Below are positions 56,601-64,000 of a stretch of 64,000 nucleotides of DNA, piece by piece. The notes under the pieces were generated by a model. The model was not told where the DNA came from, searched no databases, and was given only the letters and a program-made list of their open reading frames with translations. Position numbers and translations under genes: made by a program. Source of the DNA: Tricholomella constricta (Eukaryota > Basidiomycota > Agaricomycetes > Agaricales > Lyophyllaceae); assembly GCA_013368375.1 (NCBI GenBank), contig JAACJP010000019.1:496001-560000 (forward strand), given 5' to 3'. Numbering within the stretch: the stretch's first letter is position 1; each line of letters begins with the position of its first letter.

Positions 56601-59212
56601 CTGGGGAATTCACGGGTGGTGATCTTAAATCACATTTCGTTACTCGTGGCATCCAACACCAGGTTACCGCTCCGTACGCTCATGCGCAGAATGGAAAGGC
56701 AGAACGGTACATTCGTACCCTCGAGGAGACTGCGCAGACCCTACTCGCCGATTCTGGTCTTCCCCCTTCTTTCTTCGGGGATGCTGTTCTTACTGCTCAG
56801 TACCTTCGCAATCGTTTGCCCACATCGACTCTTACAGAAAACTCTACACCATTTTCTGTCATGGAGAAGACGACCCCCGACCTCTCACATCTGCGCGTCT
56901 GGGGTTGCCAATGCTTTGTCCTCATCCCTTCAGAATTGCGCACCAAGGGTGGTCCGAAGCGTTTCGAGGCGATTTTTGTTGGGTATGAAGATTTTCGAAT
57001 CGGCTGGCGAGTACGAGATTTGAATGGGAAGTATCATTTCTACCGGGATATCGTCTTCAACGAGAACATCCGGGGATCTTTGGGTCATGTTTCCGTCGTC
57101 CCGACAACGTCCCTCTCCCCTTCGTCCTCTCCTACTGTTCTCGAAATCACTCTCCCAACGCCCTCTGAGCCCTCGCCAACCACATCGCCCCCGTCGCCTC
57201 CCGCTCCTTCGCCTGATCCTGCGCCCACCCCTCCTCCCCCTCCTCCTCGTCGCTCAACTCGTAACTTTACCACCACTACACTCGGAAACGATCATGCCGC
57301 CACAATTCGGGCCAGAGATGAACGATTGACCCGTCTTCGCGCTGCTCGCTCCGCTCGCTCTGGGGTTGTCCATCCCCAGCAGACCCTAGCTGCGATCGAA
57401 GATTTTGTTTCTCTTCTTACAACTCAATCTTTCGATTCTCCTGAAGACAACCTTGTCTTCCATGAAGCCGAAGCTATCTCCTTCTATCAGTCTCTTGCCG
57501 CAAATCCGGACCCCATCCATTGTCGTACCACCCCTCACCAGTTCAATTTGGATCTTCCTCCATCCACTTACGAAGAGGTCCTTCTTCGTCCGGACGCTCA
57601 AGTTTGGAAGGATGCCATGCAGCGCGAATACGATAGTCTCTGCGATATGGGCGTTTTCAAACCTACGATTCTACCCCCTGGTCGCAAGGCCATCGGTCTT
57701 CGTTGGGTTTTCGACTACAAGTATAACCCGGACGGTTCTATCATCCGAGGAAAAGAAAAGGCTCGTATTGTTGCTAGAGGTTTCGCCCAGCGTCCTGAAG
57801 ATTATGGCACCACCTACGCTCCCGTCGCTAAACTTACCAGCATTCGAATCATCCTCGCCTTCGCTGCTCTCCACAATCTTGAACTACGTACCTGTGACGC
57901 CAAGACTGCATTTCTAAACGCCTTACTCTCCCATGAAGTCTTCGTCAAACAAATTCCGGGTTTTCCTGAAGCTGATCCTCACCTCGTGCTTCTATGCATT
58001 AGAGCGCTCTACGGCCTGAAGCAGTCTTCCCATGAGTGGTACAGTCTACTCCGACAGGTACTCGAGGATATTGGTTTGATTCGGTGCGAGGTTGACCACG
58101 CTGTCTTTTATGCCACCTTCTCGACACCTCCCCATCCGTCCATCCCCATGCCCGCGGACGGCTCGGATCTTCTTTTCATCATGCCAATCCACGTTGATGA
58201 TGGTCTTGTCGCCACGAACTCCGAACCTCTTTATTTCTGGATCCTTGGGGAAATGAACCGTCACTTTACCGTTGTCGATTTAGGTGCCGCGTCCATGTAC
58301 TTGGGTATCCGAATTTCGCGTGATCGTTCTACACGACGACTCTGGCTCTCCCAGCACCCTTTCATCGTTGATCTTCTCTCGCAATATAATCTCCTCAATG
58401 CCCGGCCGGTATCACTTCCCCTTCGGCAAAAACTATCTTCGTCCGATTCCGCTCCCCCCAATTGTCTTCCCGATATCCCCGACTCCGACATCACCATCCA
58501 TTTCCAACGCCTCGTTGGATCTATACTTTATCTTTCGTTGTGCACTCGGCCCGATCTAGCTTTCACCGCTATGTCGCTTGGACAATTCAACGCTCACCCG
58601 TCTCGCCTCCATCTTCTCGCTGCCAAGTCCGTCCTTCGCTACCTCTTGGGTACCGCCGACCTTGCTCTGGAGTACAATTTCAGTCAGACTCCTGTCGGTT
58701 CTCCTCTGTCTGCTCTCGTCCCTCGTAATTGCGGCATGATGGATGCAGACTGGGCTGGTGATGAGGATACTCGTCGAAGCGTCTCCGGATATGCATTTTT
58801 CGTCTACTCCAGCCTCGTCTCATGGAGTGCTGTTCGTCAACGGACCGTGGCGCTTTCTTCTACAGAGGCTGAATATATGTCCATCTCTCACGCGATGAAG
58901 GAAGCACTTTGGATTCGCCAGTTCACTCGTTCGCTCGACCTCCCCATCCCCAATCCTTTTCCCCTCCTCTGCGACAATCAGAGTGCTCTCGAGATTGCCA
59001 ATTCGGACAGTACTTCCTCTCGCTCCAAGCATATTGATATTCGCTATCATTTTATCCGTGAGCATCTTCGATCCGGTTCTTTTTCCACTTCTTGGGTACC
59101 TACTACAGACATGACTGCGGATATCCTTACTAAAATTCTTCCTCTTCCGCTACATCTTAAGCACTCTCGTGCGCTCGGACTCGTTCCTTTACCTTCCATT
59201 CAACCTGATTAA
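53645..59212 (+). CDS. Copia gag-pol polyprotein
   Basis: A single open frame of 1855 residues from the first ATG (an upstream in-frame extension lacks ATG). The order is: Pro/Ser-rich N-terminus; a capsid-like region starting WSKWHSAVLQVIEATGLYSH (about residue 330); zinc knuckle CSNCGALGHVAGNC (about 587); aspartic protease LDSGCTVHII (about 695); integrase zinc-binding WHRRFGHLGL and CIPCLIGK (about 855-890); integrase core with DTCGPF, SDGAGEF and NGKAERYIRTLEE; reverse transcriptase with RWVFDYKYNPDG and the catalytic HVDDGL (YVDD class) near 1515; RNase H with LSSTEAEYMSI and CDNQSALEIA. No internal stop or frameshift, so gag and pol are fused without recoding, as usual for Copia. Confidence 0.95.
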   Translation: MADQPSRGQGLVQPGLPTSLTPSSSRQRVSSNQVSGSAPPSRGTWPDPVLPQSFATFSAPVSPYYNVPNSWSQTQFLASSVSQQDLTQIPSYSSPPTVRPLSTTAAAVLLKPPSIATGYVASQPSAFLLQTSDIHPPLSAPASSTGLSYAYSHHRPPTQNSILPPVPNNSHHTPISSIHPSPLPSPPFPSPQPRIGTPIAPIPIRPVPYNNFDRAPSFHTPIPPAPPYFQIPPRPSPHIRLSPSLASPLSSMRPASISSLFLQNRPMSAPHHLLSPISPVLRQLPHSTPASPVLPTPVLPILNNNTSVSTYTKPDFPNLSSIPLLSSANDWSKWHSAVLQVIEATGLYSHIVDILPADVLLDPTAYPSLPPIIDKARYTPEELDAYRSWWAQDDIVSFVLVGKLGPIPSSLIPPKRDAWGNPQRSARDILRILRTKYGVYDAASAALVRESVLSKKVVGNDVSSYVDLWRKAVLQVEGTHWDFSHYEKVQRFADGLPRTYEYEPLRVLIREGFNTHPPHGVINFHDASQAALNVELASRRLSTTHGPAPRRSQPSASSTSTLPTTNSTPAAAPAPDSNPTSHATRPQCSNCGALGHVAGNCWEPGGGDVGGRDRYLAANPPRPRAHIAVASDPSLDAIVETVETEIESAPEPLSTYPPSDSQPLVHSDSALYLDFANAASPIVLASLADRFNAILDSGCTVHIIRDRKYFWSYDTSLAVPVGTANCGTLATLAKGEVRFRISLDGTDRVICLRDCLHAPDVPINLLSIGSLAEKDMRLVFEKNVTSIHLPDSLPHLSEHTINATVVRRLSFLHLDFVLPPSSSAPYLLNDFLVLPAIEQQPSDLAFSHVDLTPNLWHRRFGHLGLDATRAVLTKSYATGVTYEGPFIDTHCIPCLIGKHPQRPFDRFARRAPQVCELLHMDTCGPFPVQTPHGKSFFHTILDDRSNFGSTALLAHKDEAFSHYIATEAAWERKSGNKVIAVRSDGAGEFTGGDLKSHFVTRGIQHQVTAPYAHAQNGKAERYIRTLEETAQTLLADSGLPPSFFGDAVLTAQYLRNRLPTSTLTENSTPFSVMEKTTPDLSHLRVWGCQCFVLIPSELRTKGGPKRFEAIFVGYEDFRIGWRVRDLNGKYHFYRDIVFNENIRGSLGHVSVVPTTSLSPSSSPTVLEITLPTPSEPSPTTSPPSPPAPSPDPAPTPPPPPPRRSTRNFTTTTLGNDHAATIRARDERLTRLRAARSARSGVVHPQQTLAAIEDFVSLLTTQSFDSPEDNLVFHEAEAISFYQSLAANPDPIHCRTTPHQFNLDLPPSTYEEVLLRPDAQVWKDAMQREYDSLCDMGVFKPTILPPGRKAIGLRWVFDYKYNPDGSIIRGKEKARIVARGFAQRPEDYGTTYAPVAKLTSIRIILAFAALHNLELRTCDAKTAFLNALLSHEVFVKQIPGFPEADPHLVLLCIRALYGLKQSSHEWYSLLRQVLEDIGLIRCEVDHAVFYATFSTPPHPSIPMPADGSDLLFIMPIHVDDGLVATNSEPLYFWILGEMNRHFTVVDLGAASMYLGIRISRDRSTRRLWLSQHPFIVDLLSQYNLLNARPVSLPLRQKLSSSDSAPPNCLPDIPDSDITIHFQRLVGSILYLSLCTRPDLAFTAMSLGQFNAHPSRLHLLAAKSVLRYLLGTADLALEYNFSQTPVGSPLSALVPRNCGMMDADWAGDEDTRRSVSGYAFFVYSSLVSWSAVRQRTVALSSTEAEYMSISHAMKEALWIRQFTRSLDLPIPNPFPLLCDNQSALEIANSDSTSSRSKHIDIRYHFIREHLRSGSFSTSWVPTTDMTADILTKILPLPLHLKHSRALGLVPLPSIQPD

Positions 59213-59262
59213 TTCTTCTTCTCTTTCTCCGTTCTCTTTTCACTCCCGCGATGATGGGGTTG

Positions 59263-59532
59263 TGTTGGCCCTAGGGCCTATTCTCATCGCTTACGTTACT
59301 TATCGCACGTGACTTCGCATACACTTCCTTCCGTCCTCGCGTCCTCATCCTCAGTCGTCATTCTTTCTTCCTGACACTGAGGATGTAAGTGCATTCAAGT
59401 CTACTTATTCTCTTTTCCATACTGATAGGACTTGTAGTTTATTACTCGTGTCCTCTCTAGGTATTAATAAAGTCGTCATTCTTTCTTCCTGACACTGAGG
59501 ATTTTATTACTCGTGTCCTCTCTAGGCCATCA
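59263..59532 (+). repeat. 3' LTR (270 bp)
   Basis: Same ends as the 5' LTR, one base different. Preceded by a purine-rich gatgatggggttg, a possible polypurine tract. Confidence 0.95.
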
Positions 59533-59537
59533 TACTA
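59533..59537. repeat. Target-site duplication TACTA, right
   Basis: Matches 53220-53224. Confidence 0.9.
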
Positions 59538-60022
59538 GATGTCTACTCTTAGCCCTCCTTATACATACCATATTGTACTTGTTGGTGAGTTGTCTTCCCT
59601 ATACGCAAGGGGTAGCACCTGGACGAACCATTCGTGTCTCCATGAATGCACCCGAACTTGTGAACACATTACGTTGTAGCTGTTAGTTACCGCAGAGGAC
59701 TCTCAGAATTTCGACCGTGCTCTAGGCTTCATTTCTGCTCTCTCTGCCAAATACTGATGAAATAACTTTGAGCTGGCGATCAGTCCAACAAAGAAACCTA
59801 ACACCCCGGGTTTGCTAGAGACGTGATTAGTTCCGACTATATTCGTGTCATTACAAACTACTTAGCATTCGTGGTTTGACGCTGCCGCTCCTCGGACGCG
59901 CAGGTTCGACGGCTGTTTGTGTTAGTCAAGTGAAGCCTGGTTAGCCAAACACAGACAACATTTGGCCGACGCGTCCTACCAAAGGCCAATTATCTCCTCT
60001 ACACCGTCCACGCTCGTCTACG
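59538..60022. other. Displaced F-box 3' flank and RPN9 promoter
   Basis: The first part continues the 3' flank of the type C F-box gene interrupted by Copia (gatgtctact, accatattg as at 47990 onward). From about 59880 it is the RPN9 promoter, duplicated at 48640-48744. Confidence 0.65.
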
Positions 60023-61555
60023 ATGTCCCCAGCAGCAATGGCCGTCGATGCTTCCAAACCACCGAAACTTGATCTCGATAAATTTGTCGCTACTGCCCTT
60101 TCTGCGACGCCACCTGACCTCCATTCATATTTCGAGAATTTCAGGCATCTCCACACGCGAAAGTGCGTCCTTTCTGTCAAATAATTGACTTTGTTTCCGT
60201 TCTGATGCTCAATTACTACTGTTCAAAAGACTATGGCATCAACTTACACAGAAGTTGTTCCAATTTCTCGATGACCCCCAGAGCAAGCCGTACCGGGTGG
60301 ATGTCTTTGAACAGTTTGTGAGGGACTTCGAGGGCAAGATCAATCAGCTGCGGCTTGTTGAGATGGGTGCCAAGGTCTCGAAAGAGATTGACAGTGCGTA
60401 TCCCAACTCTCGTGGTATGGTGCACAGCATCTCATTTTCATGACATGCACTATAGACCCGCAAACACACCTGTCATTCCTCACATCGCTCCTCTCGCGGA
60501 TCGACTCTGCAAAGTCACAAGAGGCACATGTTCTCTTGCTTGCTACTATTGCACATGCGAAACTTCTTTACGGGGATCTCGAGGGGACGAAGACGGACAT
60601 GGACGCGGCGTGGAAGGTTCTCGATACGCTCGAGGGTGTGGAAAACGGTGTCAATGCAGCGTACTATGGGGTGGCAGCTGATTACTACAAGGTGCGTGGT
60701 CTGAACAATCCCTTGAATTTCTGATGGTTTACCCCTTCATATTATCTGGAAGGCACGGGCAGAATACGCGCCATATTATAGAAACTCGTTGCTTTACCTT
60801 GCATGTGTGGACACGGAGAAGGACATGACATCTGAGGAGCGGCTTGTGCGGGCACATGATCTAGGCATCTCAGCGTTCCTCGGAGACACTATCTACAACT
60901 TCGGTGAACTCGTGAGTGTCGTCAGCAACTTGCCCATCTGTTTTGATTTTACTGGTGTTCTATATAGCTCATGCACCCGATATTGGATGCGCTGGTCGGC
61001 ACACCACACGAGTGGATCAAGAAGCTACTCTTTACATTTAACGAGGGCAATATCGGAAAGTTTGAGGCTCTTTCCCCACTGTTTCCCAAAGAGGTGCATG
61101 AAATTGTTACATGCGCACGAACATATCTGATGATCGTGTACGTCATACAGCCCATCTTGCAGGAAAACTACGCTTTTCTGCGCCAGAAAATCTGCCTCAT
61201 GGCTCTTATCGAGTCGGTCTTCAAGCGGAATGCGGATAACCGGACGATGACCTTCCGAACGATAGCGGAGGAGACAAGGTTACCCATCGACGAGGTCGAA
61301 CACCTGGTAATGAAGGCTCTGAGGTACGCCGCTCCCTCTTCCTCCTCCCAGTGACTCACTAGCTTTGTTCACAGTCTGAAACTTATCCGCGGCTCACTCG
61401 ACCAAGTCGAGCAGAAGGCGCATATTACATGGGTACAACCGCGCGTGCTTTCACGGGAACAAATTGGCACCTTGGCCCAACGGTTGGACGATTGGGTCAA
61501 CAAGTTGAATGCTGTGGAGCAGCGGATCGCACCCGAGGTGCTAAGCACTGCGTAG
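60023..61555 (+). CDS. RPN9: 26S proteasome lid subunit Rpn9 (PSMD13)
   Basis: A PCI-domain, non-catalytic subunit of the 19S lid, needed for lid assembly with Rpn5, Rpn8 and Rpn11. Exons 60023-60162, 60230-60393, 60456-60691, 60753-60911, 60968-61093, 61151-61323 and 61375-61555 give 392 residues (yeast Rpn9 has 393). Recognisable parts: KLWHQLTQKLFQFLDDP; SRIDSAKSQEAHVLLLATIA; RLVRAHDLGISAFLGD; the PCI core LMHPILDAL with FTFNEGNIGKFEAL; RTMTFRTIAEETRLPIDEVE; and the conserved end KAHITWVQPRVL. This is the only complete copy; two fragments (40171-40620 and 48745-49929) break at the same base. As an essential-type gene it should be constrained while its copies decay. Confidence 0.92.
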
Positions 61556-61907
61556 CCTTAGCTGGTCAGTACAGGATGTATATCGTGATGTAGATGGGAG
61601 ACACCATGTGTTCTTCGTTTGTGCTGGACAACGTCGAAGAATTTTCGAAACTCAAGGTAGGATTGACAAGAATTTGTTGCACTGGGACGGCTGCGCTGCG
61701 ATACTCACCCGGATAATTCAGCGGGACGGCGATTATGGCGTCGTAGCGGGAAGTGATGAGGATATTGTACGATATGGAAGGTTTCATCTTTGATCCATTC
61801 ACAGATGTCCAGTCAGTGTCCAGTACTGAGCTTCAAAGTTGTCCGATTGATATTCAAGTTCCGCTCGTTATCCAGCGACAGCGTCAACGTCCATTCAGCT
61901 ACTTCTC
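61556..61907. other. Intergenic, RPN9 to F-box type D
   Basis: No coding exon is recognised; it should contain the RPN9 3' UTR and the promoter of the next gene. Confidence 0.5.
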
Positions 61908-63136
61908 ATGTCGGTCCCCTCGCTGCCTCAGGAACTCATTGAATACGTTATCGACTATCTCAAGTACGATGTTGATGCGCTATTGGCTTGCTCTCTGGTT
62001 TGCAAGGCTTGGGTTGCAAGCGCTCAACGCTACCTTCTATCCGACATCCTCATCGGCGATTTTGATTCCGAGGAGACGCTCGTGCCTGCTCTCGCTGCGT
62101 ATGCCCGGAGATTGATGATTGGCAATGGGGGCACAATCTCGAAAGAAAACCTCCAACACTTCTCACTGATTACTTCGCTGTACATTTATGATTCTGCTCC
62201 CAAAGCTGAGACGCGGCTTGGCCTACCCTCCATGTTTCCTTTCGTCACCTACCTTGAATTGATGGATGTCTTCTTCACAACATTCGATGACATGGCCCAA
62301 CTCTTTTGTTCCATATCACAGTTGCAGGTATTGACGCTATCTTGCAACTGGCTCAACGACTGTGAACCCCCGTCCGATGTATGTCCGCCTTCATCCCTAC
62401 ACACTTTAAACATTCGATCTACCGGTCTGAATGTGATCCTCCGCTGGTTTATCCACCTTCACACGATCCCTCCGTTGTCGACGCTTAGACTTTTCGTGGT
62501 CTTCAATCAAGAGCTCCCGGCCGTAGGAGCTACTTTACAAGCCTTAAGCAATTCTCTTCGATGCGTTGAACTTCAAAGCATAGAAAACTCCCACGAAGGT
62601 GAGGCGTATTCGCAGCACTTGGTAAAACGCATCCTTATGAATTCATAGGTGAAAATGCAAACTTAGTATTGCACGGCAATGTTGCCCTTCGGTGTCTTAT
62701 CCTTCGTCCTAGGCCGCCCACCGTCTTCCTCTCACTGCTGCAATCCGCTATGGGGAATCCCAAACTTGAAGAAATTATGATAACAGTAAATCAAGAAGAT
62801 GTTCAAAACCCTTGGATCATAGACTGGCTAGTCTTAGACCGCATCATAACGGGTCGCGCTGCAACACACCATCCTCTCGCGGTTACCTTTCGCCTCATCG
62901 TAGACGACGATCAATTTAGCGAGCTTGTCAGTTTTGTGCAGTGTTCTTTGCCGCGGTCCTCTGCCAATCTACCAGGTGGTCTCAGGTTCGTAGCCGAGCG
63001 TAAAAGGCGTGTAGCCATGAAATCGAAGGCAACTTCTTCATTCGCCTCGCGGACGTGTGGAGATGAATGGACTGATGATTGTGTAAGTCATCAAAGCCGC
63101 GGTTCATTTTTCGTGGCGTCGATACTCAAATCATGA
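61908..63136 (+). CDS. F-box protein, type D (single copy here)
   Basis: Exons 61908-62598 and 62649-63136 give 392 residues. It starts MSVPSLPQELIEYVIDYLKY, then LLACSLVCKAWVASAQRYLL (F-box), leucine-rich segments (SMFPFVTYLELMDVFFTTFD, SSLHTLNIRSTGLNVILRWF) and, after the splice, VALRCLILRPRPP. It is the same overall architecture as types A and B but clearly diverged, with no recent copy in the window; the relic at 30040-31000 is most like it in its YLELRD stretch. Presumed SCF substrate adaptor. Confidence 0.75.
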
Positions 63137-63679
63137 GACAGAATTACGCCGATTCAATAAAGTAGACGTCACTCAGGACTCTTGAGATGGCAGAAGGTGG
63201 TCGGAGGGGCTTTGCACAGCCACCACTCTCATTTCCCAAAGCGGCAACCTCATACAATCGTCCATTTCTGGAGCGTCTCCGAATCACCCGTGTCCAGGCT
63301 TAGGCTTTGAATTTTCCAAATTTACCCTTCCCCTTGTCATGGCCTTCCTTTTTTTCATTCTTGCCCTGCTGCCCTTCATCCTCGGACCTCTCAGTGTGCT
63401 CATACCCCGCCACGACATCATCGCCTTGTTTTGAAACAGGCAGCCCATTTGTCCCGTTGTCCACCTGCCCAACTGCTTTACAATCTTCGCCACATCGGCT
63501 AAACGCACCTAATACTGCCTATCCTCATTTGACCAGAAAGACATCCTTGTTCTATTTTCTCTAATATGATGCTTCCGTTCTATGCTTGGATTCCACCCCT
63601 TCGTTCTATCCTTCCTCTAATACCGCAATCTGCCTCTGTTTAGCGCCTGACACGTCCTGACCAGGACGGCATAGTAGAC
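63137..63679. other. Intergenic before the pheromone receptor
   Basis: I looked here for a short pheromone precursor ending in a CaaX box on both strands and saw none. It holds the F-box 3' UTR and the receptor promoter. Confidence 0.5.
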
Positions 63680-64000
63680 ATGCGCTCTGATCTGTCTGGC
63701 ATTTCCTTCACCTGCGCTGCCTTGTTGGCAATATTCATCCCCGTCGCCCGTGTCCGCTGCAACGTTGCGAACCTGGCCATCGTCGCGTGGCTCCTAGGGT
63801 GTAACCTTGTACATGGCATCAATGCTATTATCTGGGCTGACAATATCGATATTAGCGTCCCCGTCTGGTGCGATATTGGTATGTCCCGGGATGATTATTC
63901 CTCTGAAGATTGGTATGTTGATCAAATGCATACTAGTAACAAAACTCCTGCTAGGCGCCACGGTTGCGCTTCCAGGAGCATGCCTCTCTATTTCACGTCG
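63680..64000 (+). CDS. STE3: STE3-type pheromone receptor, 5' part (runs off the edge)
   Basis: A seven-helix G-protein-coupled receptor for lipopeptide pheromones, part of the B mating-type system in agaricomycetes. Exon 1 is 63680-63878: MRSDLSGISFTCAALLAIFI (TM1), RCNVANLAIVAWLLGCNLVH (TM2), then NAIIWADNIDISVPVWCDI. Exon 2 starts at 63937 after a 58-bp intron and reads VTKLLLGATVALPGACLSIS (TM3). The WCDI-TK and GATVALPGAC motifs are STE3 signatures, and the intron between WCDI and VTKL is where such genes often have one. The rest lies outside the window. Whether it is a mating-type-specific or a non-mating receptor cannot be told from this part. Confidence 0.93.
   Translation, partial: MRSDLSGISFTCAALLAIFIPVARVRCNVANLAIVAWLLGCNLVHGINAIIWADNIDISVPVWCDIGMSRDDYSSEDWYVDQMHTSNKTPARRHGCASRSMPLYFTS

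Larger units (their letters stand above)
53225..59532 (+). mobile_element. Complete Ty1/Copia LTR retrotransposon
   Basis: 6308 bp: two 270-bp LTRs, a primer-binding site, one uninterrupted gag-pol frame in Copia order (gag, protease, integrase, reverse transcriptase, RNase H) and a 5-bp TACTA target duplication. LTRs start TG and end CA. I find one difference between them (53318 G against C in the 3' LTR). Everything needed for retrotransposition appears present. It is inserted in the 3' flank of a type C F-box gene; the sequence after it continues that flank, as seen at 47957 onward. Confidence 0.96.

Noticed and set aside
63137..63679. Possible pheromone precursor gene next to STE3
   Set aside because: Short frames here (63307-63564 plus, 63284-63508 minus) do not end in a CaaX box and lack the usual ER/DR processing motif.

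Overview
The window is nuclear DNA of a filamentous basidiomycete, most likely an agaricomycete. The evidence is dense short introns (about 48-75 bp, GT-AG, one GC-AG), large families of basidiomycete-type F-box genes, an uninterrupted Copia retrotransposon, and the first exons of a STE3-type pheromone receptor at the right edge. All coordinates of spliced genes are my reading of splice signals and of similarity between copies inside the window; boundaries can be off by a few bases.

Region 1 (about 1-23.5 kb) is conserved, gene-dense sequence: a histidine-motif low-complexity gene (270-1882), a decayed F-box relic, a two-Myb telobox protein of the Tay1/Teb1 type (4693-7841), the ribosome-biogenesis protein MRD1 (8130-11250, minus) with an unusually long intron that appears to carry three tandem box C/D snoRNAs, prefoldin subunit 3 (11449-12305), an IRC20/SHPRH-type SNF2-RING protein (12759-19080), a second histidine-motif gene (19494-22125, minus) that shares a 4-nt first coding exon with the first, and a predicted secreted protein (22194-23448).

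Region 2 (about 23.5-44 kb) is a mosaic of duplicated and decaying genes. F-box type B has copies at 24.2, 27.4 and 34.7 kb. F-box type A has copies at 25.8, 32.5 and 42.3 kb. An alpha/beta-hydrolase lies beside type A twice, once intact (40.8 kb) and once dead (31.1 kb). A small hydrophobic protein gene sits at 29.4 kb, with relics of its 5' region elsewhere.

Region 3 (about 36-63 kb) is built from a repeated three-gene unit: a conserved membrane protein, a long F-box/LRR-like protein (type C), and the proteasome lid subunit RPN9. One unit runs 44.0-49.9 kb and a second 49.9-61.6 kb. They are joined at an RPN9/membrane-gene fusion point. A third, inverted copy (36.4-40.6 kb) has an extra 500-bp piece of a STE3 pheromone-receptor gene between its RPN9 and membrane-gene fragments. 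A very young Copia element (53225-59532; 270-bp LTRs differing at one base; 5-bp target duplication) sits in the 3' flank of the last type C F-box gene. Another F-box gene (61908-63136) and the true STE3 receptor (63680 to the edge) follow.

I read the right half as the flank of a B (pheromone/receptor) mating-type locus. Tandem and inverted duplication, gene decay and retrotransposition are concentrated there, and a receptor fragment has been captured in the duplications. Housekeeping genes on the left (MRD1, prefoldin, IRC20) are intact and unduplicated.
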